This document shows, one piece after another, positions 23,632-32,851 of a stretch of 48,670 nt of DNA; the first letter of the stretch is position 1; the number at the start of each line of letters is the position of its first letter. The DNA lies in NCBI GenBank assembly GCA_002369515.1, contig DFFM01000033.1:1-48670 (forward strand), in the 5' to 3' direction. The DNA is from Prevotella sp. UBA3776 (GTDB taxonomy: Bacteria > Bacteroidota > Bacteroidia > Bacteroidales > Bacteroidaceae). The notes beneath the pieces are model-generated. The model was not told the DNA's origin. It saw nothing but the letters and a program-made list of their open reading frames with translations, and did no database searches. The position numbers and the translations under genes are program-made.

Positions 23632-24882
23632 ATGAAAGAATTTGTGCTTTCTGAGGTGAAGGCCGAGACTGCTGTTTTGGTGGGGCTGATCACCCCTCAG
23701 CAGAACGAGGCCAAGACCAAAGAATATCTTGACGAACTGGAGTTTCTGGCCGACACGGCTGGGGCGGTCACCGTGAAGCGTTTCACGCAGCGGGTGAACG
23801 GCCCGAGCCAGGTGACCTATGTGGGCAAGGGAAAGCTGCAGGAAATCAAGCAATACATCCAGGCCGAGGAAGATGCCGAGCGCGAGATAGGCATGGTGAT
23901 TTTCGACGATGAGCTGACGGCCAAGCAGATTCGCAACATTGAGCAGGAACTCAAAGTGAAGATTCTGGACCGCACCAGCTTGATACTGGACATCTTCGCC
24001 ATGCGCGCCCAAACGGCCAACGCCAAGACTCAGGTGGAGCTGGCGCAGTATCGCTACATGCTTCCCCGTCTGCAGCGGCTGTGGACCCACCTTGAGCGTC
24101 AGGGCGGTGGTTCCGGTTCGGGGGGTGGCAAAGGCAGTGTAGGGCTTCGTGGACCTGGCGAGACGCAGTTGGAAATGGACCAGCGCATCATCCGCCAGCG
24201 CATCACGCTGCTCAAAGAGCGGCTCGTGGAGATTGACAAGCAGAAAACCACCCAGCGCAAAAATCGCGGGCGGCTCATCCGTGTGGCCCTGGTGGGCTAC
24301 ACCAACGTGGGCAAATCCACCATCATGAACCTTCTGGCCAAGAGCGACGTGTTTGCAGAGAACAAACTGTTTGCCACGCTCGACACAACGGTCAGAAAGG
24401 TGGTCATCGAGAATCTGCCCTTCCTGCTGGCCGACACCGTGGGATTCATACGCAAACTGCCCACCGACTTGGTGGACTCGTTCAAGAGCACACTCGACGA
24501 GACGCGCGAAGCAGACTTGCTGCTGCATGTCGTTGACATTTCGCATCCCGACTTCGAGGAGCAGATACAGGTGGTGGAGAAAACCCTGGCCGAACTGGGG
24601 TGTGCCGAAAAACCGTCGATGATTGTGTTCAACAAGATTGACGCCTACACTTGGGTGGAAAAAGAAGCCGACGACTTGACACCGGCCACCCGGGAAAATG
24701 TCACCCTCGACGAACTGAAGCGCACATGGATGGCACGGCTCAACGAGAATTGCCTGTTCATCTCGGCCAAAGAGAAGCAGAACATCGACGAGTTCCGCGA
24801 AGTCATCTACAAGAAAGTGCGCGAACTGCATGTGCAGAAATATCCCTATAACGATTTCCTTTACGATGTAGTGGAGGAGTAG
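23632..24882 (+). CDS. hflX: ribosome-associated GTPase HflX
   Basis: A 416-residue GTPase that binds the large ribosomal subunit and splits stalled or stress-paused ribosomes. The N-terminal HflX domain includes NGPSQVTYVGKGKLQEI and DRTSLILDIFAMRAQT, then a Gly-rich linker (GGGSGSGGGKGSVGLRGPGE). The G domain has G1 GYTNVGKST near residue 222, G3 DTVGFIRKLP and G4 NKID. The start 23632 gives MKEFVLSEVKAETAVLVGL, as in relatives, and follows a -7 box by 27 bases; the frame also extends to 23602. It is monocistronic or the first gene before the DUF4954 gene 151 bases on. Confidence 0.96.
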   Translation: MKEFVLSEVKAETAVLVGLITPQQNEAKTKEYLDELEFLADTAGAVTVKRFTQRVNGPSQVTYVGKGKLQEIKQYIQAEEDAEREIGMVIFDDELTAKQIRNIEQELKVKILDRTSLILDIFAMRAQTANAKTQVELAQYRYMLPRLQRLWTHLERQGGGSGSGGGKGSVGLRGPGETQLEMDQRIIRQRITLLKERLVEIDKQKTTQRKNRGRLIRVALVGYTNVGKSTIMNLLAKSDVFAENKLFATLDTTVRKVVIENLPFLLADTVGFIRKLPTDLVDSFKSTLDETREADLLLHVVDISHPDFEEQIQVVEKTLAELGCAEKPSMIVFNKIDAYTWVEKEADDLTPATRENVTLDELKRTWMARLNENCLFISAKEKQNIDEFREVIYKKVRELHVQKYPYNDFLYDVVEE

Positions 24883-25033
24883 GGGCTTCACGCAGTAAGA
24901 ACAGGAAAACGAGAGAGTCCGGATGATTCTGGATGTTTGGGAGTTCCCGGCGAATCCTCGAATATTTGAAACAGACAGAATAAGAGAAACAACCAAACAC
25001 ATAAACCCATTCTAAAAACAAGAAAAAAAGATT

Positions 25034-26887
25034 ATGGACAACTACAGAGCATTGACCCTCGACGAGATTGACGTCCTGGAGAGAAACAACTGTTGGGCAG
25101 AAGATTGGACCCGTATCAGAGTGGCAGAAACGTTCAAACCCTATTCGTTCCACCGTGTGATGTTCTATGGCGACATCCGTTTGGGTTCGTTTGACAAGCA
25201 GGTGGAGGTGAGCAAGGGCTTCTTCAAGCACTCGGGCATCAACGATGCCACGCTGCGCAACGTCACAGTGGGCAACGACTGCCTTATAGAGAAAGTGGGC
25301 AATTACATCAACAACTACACCATAGGCAACGACTGCTACATCTCGAACATCTGCACCCTGGAAACCACTGACGACGCTACTTACGGCGAAGGCTCGGTCA
25401 TCAGTGTGCTCAACGAGATGGGCGACGGCAACGTGACGCTCTTCCGTGAACTCAACTCCCAGGTGGCCTCCTTCATGGTGAAGCACTATCAGGACAAGGC
25501 TCTGCGGCAGACCCTGCAGCAGCTCATCGAGGACGAGCTGCGCGTGACGCGTCCCGAGCGCGGACTCATTGGCAACAACGTGAAAATCATTAACGCCAAG
25601 GACATCACCAATACCATCATCAAGGGCGACTGTGAAATCAGCGGTGCCGCCAGACTGAGCGAGTGTACGGTGATGAGCTCGAAGGACGCATCGGTGTTCA
25701 TCGGCACGGGTGTCATCTGCGAGAACTCCATCATCTGCGACGGCTGCAGCATCAACAACTCTGTGAAGATGCAGGACTGCTTCGTGGGCGAGGCTTGTCA
25801 GATTACCAACGGATTCACGGCTGAGGCCAGCCTCTTCTTCGCCAACTCGTTCATGGCCAACGGCGAGGCCTGCGCCGCTTTCTGCGGTCCCTTCTCGGCC
25901 AGCCATCACAAGTCGAGCCTGCTCATTGGCGGCGAGTTCTCGTTCTACAATGCAGGTTCGAACACCAACTTCTCAAACCATGCCTACAAGATGGGGCCAC
26001 TGCACTACGGTACGCTCGAGCGAGGCACAAAGACGGCCAGCGGCGCCTATGTGCTGATGCCTGCCACCATCGGCGCTTTCTCGGTATGTTTCGGCAAACT
26101 GATGCACCACCCCGACACGCGCAACCTGCCCTTCAGCTATCTGATGGCCTACGGCGAGACCATGTACATCGTGCCTGGACGTAACATCACCACCGTGGGA
26201 CTCTATCGTGACATCAAGAAGTGGCCCAAGCGCGACAAACGCTCCAAGCAGTCGCGCAAGTCGATCATCAACTTCGACTGGCTGTCGCCCTTCACCGTGG
26301 GCGAAATCATGGAAGGCCGAAAGATTCTGGAAGCATTGCGCCGCGCCAGTGGCGACAATGTCTCCACCTACAATTTCCATGAATATGTCATCAATGCCTC
26401 ATCGCTGCGCAAAGGACTGAAATACTATGACATCGCTCTGCGCATCTATATGGGAGCCGTGCTCAAGCGCGCTCAGAAAGAAGGCTTCTTCGGCAAGCCC
26501 GAGAGCACCGTGGGCGAAGGCAAGTGGAACGACCTCTCGGGACTGTTGCTGCCTGAAAGCGAGGAACTGCGAATCATCGACGACATCAAGGACGGAACCA
26601 TCGACAACATCCAGCAACTGCTCGACCGCTTCTCTGAGATCAACGACAATTACAGCCAGTATCGCTGGGCATGGTCCTACCAGATGATTCTCGACTACTA
26701 TGGGCTCGAGGAAATCACCGAGGCCGACGCCGAGCGCATTCATCAGGACTATGTTCGTGCGCGGCGTGCATGGATAGCCGAAATACGCAAGGATGCCGAG
26801 AAAGAGTATGCCATGGGCGACGTGGAACAGAAAGTCTATGAGGATTTCCTGGGCAAACTCGACCACGAAATCGACTACGAGAACTGA
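25034..26887 (+). CDS. DUF4954 family protein with left-handed beta-helix repeats
   Basis: A 617-residue protein whose N-terminal two thirds show hexapeptide-like repeats typical of a left-handed beta helix (TVGNDCLIEKVGNYINN, TIGNDCYISNICTLE, FIGTGVICENSIICDGCSIN), the fold of sugar-nucleotide acyl- and uridylyltransferases. The N-terminus MDNYRALTLDEIDVLERNN and the block around PGRNITTVGLYRDIKKWPKR fit DUF4954, a Bacteroidota family of unknown role. The last 150 residues are helical and charged. No signal peptide is seen, so it is probably cytoplasmic. It stands 151 bases after hflX and 70 before the M16 peptidase, with no clear promoter on either side. Confidence 0.85.
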   Translation: MDNYRALTLDEIDVLERNNCWAEDWTRIRVAETFKPYSFHRVMFYGDIRLGSFDKQVEVSKGFFKHSGINDATLRNVTVGNDCLIEKVGNYINNYTIGNDCYISNICTLETTDDATYGEGSVISVLNEMGDGNVTLFRELNSQVASFMVKHYQDKALRQTLQQLIEDELRVTRPERGLIGNNVKIINAKDITNTIIKGDCEISGAARLSECTVMSSKDASVFIGTGVICENSIICDGCSINNSVKMQDCFVGEACQITNGFTAEASLFFANSFMANGEACAAFCGPFSASHHKSSLLIGGEFSFYNAGSNTNFSNHAYKMGPLHYGTLERGTKTASGAYVLMPATIGAFSVCFGKLMHHPDTRNLPFSYLMAYGETMYIVPGRNITTVGLYRDIKKWPKRDKRSKQSRKSIINFDWLSPFTVGEIMEGRKILEALRRASGDNVSTYNFHEYVINASSLRKGLKYYDIALRIYMGAVLKRAQKEGFFGKPESTVGEGKWNDLSGLLLPESEELRIIDDIKDGTIDNIQQLLDRFSEINDNYSQYRWAWSYQMILDYYGLEEITEADAERIHQDYVRARRAWIAEIRKDAEKEYAMGDVEQKVYEDFLGKLDHEIDYEN

Positions 26888-26957
26888 CAAAGTAAACACG
26901 TAGAACTACAATATGGTTGAGAATAAATGAAACCTTATAAAAAATAACATTATCACT

Positions 26958-29864
26958 ATGACGAAACTCAAAACAGTACTGACAGCATGTCTGGCGTTTG
27001 TTGCATTGGGCATGCAGGCCAAAGATTACAAGTACCAAACAGTGGCGGGCGACTTGCTGCAAACCCGCATCTACACGCTCGACAATGGGCTGAAGGTCTA
27101 TCTGTCGGTCAACAAGGAGAAACCGCGCATTCAGACTTACATTGCTGTGCGCACCGGCTCGAAGAACGACCCCGCCGAAACTACCGGTCTTGCACACTAT
27201 CTGGAGCACCTCATGTTCAAAGGCACCGACAAGTTCGGCACCAGCAACCCTCAGGCCGAAACACCCCTGCTCAACGACATTGAGCAGCGTTACGAGGCCT
27301 ACCGCCGTCTGACCGACCCGGCAGCCCGCAAGCAGGCTTACCACGAGATTGACAGCGTGAGCCAGCTGGCCGCCCAGTATTTCATTCCCAACGAGTACGA
27401 CAAGCTGATGGCCGCCATCGGCGCACAGGGCACCAATGCCTTCACCTCGAACGACGTGACGTGCTACACCGAGGACATACCCTCCAACGAAATTGAGAAC
27501 TGGGCGAAGATACAAGCCGACCGCTTCCAGAACATGGTCATCCGCGGTTTCCACACTGAGCTGGAAGCCGTCTATGAGGAGTACAACCTCTATCTGACCG
27601 ACGACGGCGACAAGCTGTGGCAGGCCCTGGGCAAGAAACTCACGCCCACCCATCCTTACGGCACGCAGACCACCATCGGAACCCAGGAGCACCTGAAGAA
27701 TCCGAGCATCACGAACATCAAGAACTACTTCAAGCGGTGGTATGTGCCCAACAACGTGGCCATCTGCATGGCGGGCGACTTCGACCCCGACAAGACCATC
27801 GCCATCATCGACAAATACTTCAGCTCGTGGAAGCCTGGAGGCGACGTGCGCCAGCCCGTGTTCCCCGCCCAGCGCAAGCTCACCGCCCCTAGCGACACTA
27901 CCGTCATTGGTCAGCAGGCAGAGAACGTGCTGGTGGGATGGCTCGCCAAGAAAGCCAGCGACCTGCAGTGCGACACGCTCGACGTCATCAGCGACATGCT
28001 GAGCAACGGCCGCGCCGGCATCTTCGACCTCAACCTCAACCAGGCCATGCGTGTGCAGGTGGCACAAGCCGGCATCCAGGCCCAGCAGGACCACTCGGCA
28101 TTCATCCTCATTGGCATGCCCAAGCCTGACCAGTCGCTCCAGGAAGTGAAAGACCTGATGATTGGCGAGATTGAGAACCTGAAGAAAGGCAACTTCTCGG
28201 ACGACCTGCTGCCCTCGGTGGTCAACAACATGAAACTGCAATACCAACAGGCGCTCGACAATAACCAGTGGCGAGTGCGCCAGCACATGAACTCGTTCAT
28301 CAATGGCGACTCATGGGAGCAGCACGTGGGCAAGATGAATCGTGTGGCCGGCATGACCAAACAGCAGATTGTCGATTTCGCCAACCGCTTCTTCACCAAT
28401 GGCTACGCCGTGGTCTATAAGACGCAGGGCGTGGATACGCTCCAGAAGAAAATAGACAAGCCTGCCATCACGGCCATCCCCACCAACCGCGACCAAGTGA
28501 GCCAGTTCGTCAAGGATATTCAGAACTCGCACGTGGAGCCCATCCAGCCCGTGTTTGTTGACTTCAGCAAAGACCTCGCCGTTGGGCAGACCAAGAACAA
28601 ACTGCCGCTCATTTACAAGCAAAACACCAGCAACGACCTTGCCAATCTGGTGTTCCGCTACGAGTTCGGCCAGGAAGACGACAACCGCTACGACATTGCT
28701 GCCGACTATCTGGACTATGTGGGCACCGACAAACTTTCGGCTGCCGACATCAAGCAGCAGTTCTACAAGCTGGCTTGCAACTACAGTGTAAACGTGGGTG
28801 CCGACAATCTCAACATTACGTTGTATGGACTTAGCGAGAACATGCCCGCAGCCCTCAGCCTGTTGGAGAATGTTCTGGCAAACGCCAAGGCCGATAAGCA
28901 GTCCTACAACGAGTATGTAGGGCTGGTGCTCAAGAACAGGGACGATGCCAAGAAAGACCAGCGCACCTGCTTCGACTATCTCTACCGCTATGGTGTCTAT
29001 GGCCCGCACAACTCCTATCGTAATGCGATGACGGCTCAGCAACTGAAAGATGCCGACCCGCAGCAGCTGCTCGGACTTCTGAAAGGTCTCAACAACTTGC
29101 AGCACTCCGTGCTCTACTATGGCCCCATGAGCGAAAAGGAACTGAACGCCCTGCTCGCCAAGGAGCACAAGACGGCCAAGAAACTGCTGCCCGTTCCCGA
29201 GGGCAAGCCCTTCGAAATGACGCTGACGCCGAAGACCGAAATCCTGCTCGCTCCGTTCGATGCCAAGAACATCTATATGCGCATGTACCACAACGAAGGC
29301 CGCCCGTTCAACATCAACGAGGCTGGAACCGTCAGCGTGTTCAACGAGTACTATGGCGGTGGCATGAACGGCATCGTGTTCCAGGAACTGCGCGAAGCCC
29401 GCGGACTGGCCTACAATGCCTTCGCACTCTACCAGCGTCCCGAAAAGAAAGAGCAGACCGAAAGCTACTTCACCCACATCATCTCGCAGAACGACAAGAT
29501 GATGGACTGTGTTCGCCAGTTCCACGAGATTCTTGACAATATGCCGCAGAGCGAGGCTGCCTTCAACATTGCCAAGGAAGGCGTGATGAAACAGTTGGCC
29601 AGCCAGCGCACCACCAAGTTCGGTGTCATCAATGCTTATCTCATGGCCAAGCGCCGCGGAATGGACTACGACCTGAACCAAAAGATTTACGAGCAACTGC
29701 CCAACCTCAAGCTGGCAGACATCGTGAACTTCGAGAAGCAGAACATGGCCAACAAGAACTATCGCTACATGATTCTGGGCGACGAGAAGGAACTCGACAT
29801 GAAGTCGCTCGAGAAGATTGGCCCCATCAAGCGTCTCACACTCGAGGAAGTCTTTGGATACTGA
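26958..29864 (+). CDS. M16 family zinc metallopeptidase (pitrilysin/insulinase-like)
   Basis: A 968-residue exported protease. The signal peptide is [21 protein letters not shown]. The inverted zinc motif H-x-x-E-H is HYLEH at residues 80-84, and the third ligand Glu lies in [12 protein letters not shown] near 199-206. Four M16 domains in two halves are expected at this length. The second half ([11 protein letters not shown] motif near 813) keeps the R/Y substrate-binding signature but lacks HxxEH, as usual for the inactive half. It probably degrades peptides in the periplasm. The stop is 28 bases before the fumarase start, suggesting cotranscription. Confidence 0.94.
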   Translation: MTKLKTVLTACLAFVALGMQAKDYKYQTVAGDLLQTRIYTLDNGLKVYLSVNKEKPRIQTYIAVRTGSKNDPAETTGLAHYLEHLMFKGTDKFGTSNPQAETPLLNDIEQRYEAYRRLTDPAARKQAYHEIDSVSQLAAQYFIPNEYDKLMAAIGAQGTNAFTSNDVTCYTEDIPSNEIENWAKIQADRFQNMVIRGFHTELEAVYEEYNLYLTDDGDKLWQALGKKLTPTHPYGTQTTIGTQEHLKNPSITNIKNYFKRWYVPNNVAICMAGDFDPDKTIAIIDKYFSSWKPGGDVRQPVFPAQRKLTAPSDTTVIGQQAENVLVGWLAKKASDLQCDTLDVISDMLSNGRAGIFDLNLNQAMRVQVAQAGIQAQQDHSAFILIGMPKPDQSLQEVKDLMIGEIENLKKGNFSDDLLPSVVNNMKLQYQQALDNNQWRVRQHMNSFINGDSWEQHVGKMNRVAGMTKQQIVDFANRFFTNGYAVVYKTQGVDTLQKKIDKPAITAIPTNRDQVSQFVKDIQNSHVEPIQPVFVDFSKDLAVGQTKNKLPLIYKQNTSNDLANLVFRYEFGQEDDNRYDIAADYLDYVGTDKLSAADIKQQFYKLACNYSVNVGADNLNITLYGLSENMPAALSLLENVLANAKADKQSYNEYVGLVLKNRDDAKKDQRTCFDYLYRYGVYGPHNSYRNAMTAQQLKDADPQQLLGLLKGLNNLQHSVLYYGPMSEKELNALLAKEHKTAKKLLPVPEGKPFEMTLTPKTEILLAPFDAKNIYMRMYHNEGRPFNINEAGTVSVFNEYYGGGMNGIVFQELREARGLAYNAFALYQRPEKKEQTESYFTHIISQNDKMMDCVRQFHEILDNMPQSEAAFNIAKEGVMKQLASQRTTKFGVINAYLMAKRRGMDYDLNQKIYEQLPNLKLADIVNFEKQNMANKNYRYMILGDEKELDMKSLEKIGPIKRLTLEEVFGY

Positions 29865-29892
29865 TTCTTTAACCCAAAATACAACAAACACT

Positions 29893-31539
29893 ATGGCAAA
29901 AACACCCGAATTTAAGTACGCCCCCATGTTTCAGCTGGGCGAGGACAAGACCGAGTACCGCCTGCTGACTAAGGATGGCGTGACCGTTAGCGAATTTGAA
30001 GGAAAAGAAATTGTTAAAGTGTCGCCCGAGGCACTCACGCTGTTGGCCCAGGAGGCTTTCCACGACGTGGAGTTCATGCTGCGCCGCGAACACAACGAGC
30101 AGGTGGCTCAGGTGCTCACCGACCCCGAGGCCTCGGAGAACGACAAATACGTGGCGCTGCAGTTCCTGCGCAATGCCGAAGTGGCCTGCAAGGGCATCCT
30201 GCCCTTCTGTCAGGACACCGGTACGGCCATCATCCACGGCGAGAAAGGCCAGCAGGTGTGGACTGGCTTCGAGGACGAGGAGGCTCTCTCGCGCGGTGTC
30301 TATAACACCTTCACTCAGGACAACCTGCGCTATTCGCAGAACGCCCCGCTCACTATGTACGACGAGGTGAACACCCGTTGCAACCTGCCTGCGCAGATTG
30401 ACATCGAGGCCACCGAGGGTGCCGAATACCGCTTCGTGATGGTGGCCAAGGGTGGCGGCTCGGCCAACAAGACCTACTTCTACCCCATGACCAAGGCCAC
30501 CATTCAAAACGAAGGCACGCTCATCCCGTTCCTCGTCGAGAAGATGAAGAGCCTGGGTACGGCAGCCTGCCCGCCCTACCACATCGCGTTCGTCATTGGC
30601 GGCACCTCGGCTGAGAAGAACCTGCTCACCGTCAAGCTCGCCTCCATCAAGTACTACGACTCGCTGCCCACCACTGGCGACGAGACAGGCCGCGCCTTCC
30701 GCGACATCGACCTCGAGCAGAAACTGCTGCTCGAAGCCCACAAGATTGGCCTCGGCGCACAGTTTGGCGGCAAATACATGGCCCACGACATTCGTGTCGT
30801 CCGTCTGCCCCGCCACGGCGCCAGCTGCCCAATCGGTATGGGCGTGAGCTGCTCGGCCGACCGCAACATCAAGGCCAAGATCAATCGCGATGGCGTTTGG
30901 TTGGAGAAGATGGACGCCAACCCCACCGAACTCATTCCTGCAGAATACGCCAAGGCTGGCGAAGGTACCAACCAAATAGTCATCGACCTTAACCAGGGCA
31001 TCGATGCCGTGCGCGCCGAACTGACCAAGTATCCTGTGAGCACACGTGTCAATCTGAAGGGCACCATTATTGTCGCCCGCGACATTGCCCACGCCAAACT
31101 GAAGGCTCGTCTGGACGCTGGCGAAGACCTGCCACAGTACTTCAAGGACTACCCCGTGCTCTATGCCGGACCCGCCAAGACTCCCGAAGGCTATCCTTGT
31201 GGCTCAATGGGTCCCACCACGGCCAACCGTATGGATCCCTACGTAGATGAGTTCCAGGATCATGGCGGCTCGCTCGTCATGATTGCCAAAGGCAACCGCT
31301 CGCAGGTGGTGACCGATGCCTGCAAGAAACACGGTGGTTTCTATCTCGGCAGCATCGGCGGCGTGGCAGCCGTGCTCAGCCAGTCGAGCATTAAGAGCAT
31401 CGAGTGCGTGGAATATCCTGAGCTTGGCATGGAAGCCATCTGGAAGATTGACGTTGAAGACTTCCCCGCCTTCATCCTCGTTGACGACAAGGGCAACGAC
31501 TTCTTCAAAACACTCAAACCCTGGCCAGCCACCTGCTAA
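29893..31539 (+). CDS. fumarate hydratase, class I ([4Fe-4S])
   Basis: A 548-residue oxygen-sensitive class I fumarase that interconverts fumarate and malate in the cytoplasm; in Bacteroidota it serves the reductive branch leading to succinate and propionate. One [4Fe-4S] ligand Cys lies in [10 protein letters not shown] near residue 106, and another is probably in RHGASCPIG near 314. Both subunit types of split fumarases are present in one chain, the C-terminal part containing [14 protein letters not shown] and [12 protein letters not shown] 29893 gives [16 protein letters not shown]; the frame back to 29818 overlaps the M16 gene and is not used. A strong hairpin terminator follows at 31585. 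Confidence 0.96.
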   Translation: MAKTPEFKYAPMFQLGEDKTEYRLLTKDGVTVSEFEGKEIVKVSPEALTLLAQEAFHDVEFMLRREHNEQVAQVLTDPEASENDKYVALQFLRNAEVACKGILPFCQDTGTAIIHGEKGQQVWTGFEDEEALSRGVYNTFTQDNLRYSQNAPLTMYDEVNTRCNLPAQIDIEATEGAEYRFVMVAKGGGSANKTYFYPMTKATIQNEGTLIPFLVEKMKSLGTAACPPYHIAFVIGGTSAEKNLLTVKLASIKYYDSLPTTGDETGRAFRDIDLEQKLLLEAHKIGLGAQFGGKYMAHDIRVVRLPRHGASCPIGMGVSCSADRNIKAKINRDGVWLEKMDANPTELIPAEYAKAGEGTNQIVIDLNQGIDAVRAELTKYPVSTRVNLKGTIIVARDIAHAKLKARLDAGEDLPQYFKDYPVLYAGPAKTPEGYPCGSMGPTTANRMDPYVDEFQDHGGSLVMIAKGNRSQVVTDACKKHGGFYLGSIGGVAAVLSQSSIKSIECVEYPELGMEAIWKIDVEDFPAFILVDDKGNDFFKTLKPWPATC

Positions 31540-31584
31540 AAACAGCAGCACCGCACCAACCCTAAAAGTGCTGGCAAGACTTCA

Positions 31585-31638
31585 ATCCCCCTCTCAGTCT
31601 CCCCTTCGATGGGGAGCTGGAGGGGGATCTTTTTTTAC
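31585..31638 (+). terminator. terminator hairpin after fumarase
   Basis: ATCCCCCTC and CTCCCC on the left pair with GGGGAG and GAGGGGGAT on the right (31585-31629) around the loop TTCGAT, with a small internal bulge, and seven T follow. A classical intrinsic terminator. Confidence 0.92.
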
Positions 31639-31670
31639 AAAGTTAATCGGTAAATCGGTTAATCGTCCTA

Positions 31671-31740
31671 AACTCTTAACTCCTAACTCCTAGCTCCTAA
31701 CTCCTAACTCTTAACTCCTAACTCAAAACTCAAAACTCCC
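31671..31740. repeat. AACTCCT heptamer array (10 units)
   Basis: Ten consecutive heptamers in perfect register: AACTCTT, AACTCCT, AACTCCT, AGCTCCT, AACTCCT, AACTCTT, AACTCCT, AACTCAA, AACTCAA and AACTCCC. It ends six bases before the nitroreductase stop codon (minus strand). This is the longest array in the window. Confidence 0.95.
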
Positions 31741-31745
31741 TCCCC

Positions 31746-32501
31746 TTACATGAATCCTTGTTTTCTGAGGGCCTCGAGCAGTCGGGCGGAGGCGGATTCG
31801 TTGTCGGCTCGGGTGTAGCGGCAGTCGGTGAACACCTGTGCAAGGGTCTGTTTGTGGTTGACGCTGACGAAATGGCGGTTGTCGGGGCGCTGCTCCTTCT
31901 CGGCGTAGAGGGTGTCGATGGCGTCAGGGGTGTAATCGTTGTAAGTTTCGTGGTGGACGATTGCCTCGAGGGGCAGACGGTCGGTGAGCGGTGGCTGTTC
32001 GTCGGGCCACCCCAGGGTGATGGTTGCCACGGGCATGACGAGCTGGGGCAGCTTGAGGGCGTCGATGATGGGTTGGGGCGAATAGAGGGTGGTGCCGAGG
32101 AAGCAGAGGCCGAGGCCCTCGGCTTCGGCCAGGTCGCAGAAGGTCTGGCAGTATAGCAGTGCGTCGGTGGCGGCGTTGACGAACGAGAGGAAGTTGTCGT
32201 AGCCAGGGTGGGCCTGGCGCTGTTGGCACCAACGGGTGGTGCGACGGAAGTCGGCACAGAAGGTGAGCACCACGGGCGCCTGAGTCACCATGGGCTGATT
32301 GAAGTGAGCGGGTGCGAGGCGGGCTTTCATCTCGGGCGAACGGGTCACCACGACGCTGTAGAGCTGCAGGTTGCCCATGGTTTGAGTGCGCAGGGCATCG
32401 CTGAGCAGACGGTCGAGCAGCTGGTGGCTCACTTCGGTGGCGGAGTAACGGCGTATGGTGCGGCGCGTGGCCATGTGGGGATTGGGTCGGTCTTTGATCA
32501 T
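31746..32501 (-). CDS. NfsA-like nitroreductase family flavoprotein
   Basis: A 251-residue FMN-dependent oxidoreductase of the oxygen-insensitive nitroreductase group. The N-terminal RRTIRRYSATEVSHQLLDRL is the FMN phosphate-binding R-x-x-R-x-[YF] region. ALRTQTMGNLQLYSVVV, then LLYCQTFCDLAEAEGLGLCF and VMPVATITLGWPDEQP, are conserved in the NfsA/FRP branch, which uses NAD(P)H. The C-terminal part (VNHKQTLAQVFTDCRYTRADNESAS) matches the same branch. It starts at ATG 32501, 69 bases after a TATCTTTG box, and is convergent with fumarase. Confidence 0.9.
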   Translation of the reverse strand: MIKDRPNPHMATRRTIRRYSATEVSHQLLDRLLSDALRTQTMGNLQLYSVVVTRSPEMKARLAPAHFNQPMVTQAPVVLTFCADFRRTTRWCQQRQAHPGYDNFLSFVNAATDALLYCQTFCDLAEAEGLGLCFLGTTLYSPQPIIDALKLPQLVMPVATITLGWPDEQPPLTDRLPLEAIVHHETYNDYTPDAIDTLYAEKEQRPDNRHFVSVNHKQTLAQVFTDCRYTRADNESASARLLEALRKQGFM

Positions 32502-32540
32502 TGGGATTGGGCTTTGTATGGTTTACAGTTTAATGTTGAT

Positions 32541-32554
32541 AGCTCCTAACTCTT
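32541..32554. repeat. AACTCCT heptamer pair
   Basis: AGCTCCT then AACTCTT in register, inside the nitroreductase 5' leader. This is the only member of the family in this window that is clearly in a 5' leader. Confidence 0.55.
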
Positions 32555-32570
32555 GTCTTCTATCTCCGTG

Positions 32571-32578
32571 CAAAGATA
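32571..32578 (-). promoter_or_regulatory. nitroreductase -7 promoter element TATCTTTG
   Basis: Exact TAnnTTTG match on the minus strand, 69 bases before the start codon; no clear -33 box. Confidence 0.6.
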
Positions 32579-32614
32579 GCAAACTTTTTTCTTTTCGAAT
32601 CATTAATAAGTCTT

Positions 32615-32622
32615 TATATTTG
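32615..32622 (+). promoter_or_regulatory. -7 promoter element TATATTTG
   Basis: A second TAnnTTTG match 50 bases upstream of the main alpha-2-macroglobulin promoter. It may give a longer transcript or be chance in AT-rich DNA. Confidence 0.4.
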
Positions 32623-32641
32623 CACTTAATCTTCAAAATTT

Positions 32642-32672
32642 TTTGCGCTACGGGATATTTTCATTATCTTTG
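32642..32672 (+). promoter_or_regulatory. alpha-2-macroglobulin gene promoter TTTG-N19-TATCTTTG
   Basis: TTTG (32642-32645), 19 bases, TATCTTTG (32665-32672): exact consensus. It predicts a leader of about 170-175 bases before the start codon at 32852. Confidence 0.8.
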
Positions 32673-32851
32673 CCACAAAACGAATGCTCTCTACGAGAAT
32701 TTTCGGGAGTCTGTGGGAGCTGTCGGATGTTAACGGGTCTCAGGCTCGTGGAGTTGACGGATAATGCCCTTCTAATGGATACAAATGTCGGCTAACTCGC
32801 GTTAACTTCCGCTTGCTTCCGAGAATCGGAACGCGGAGGGCTATATTAAAA

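Larger units (their letters stand above)
32502..32851. other. 350-base divergent control region, nitroreductase / alpha-2-macroglobulin gene
   Basis: Holds two heptamers (32541-32554), the nitroreductase -7 box (32571-32578), two + strand -7 boxes (32615-32622 and 32665-32672) and the leader of the alpha-2-macroglobulin gene. The leader can fold: GTTAACG (32729-32735) pairs with CGTTAAC (32800-32806), and TTCCGA-GAA-TCGGAA is at 32817-32831. Decamer-spaced GGGAG/GGAT/GGGT words run from 32705. Confidence 0.7.
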
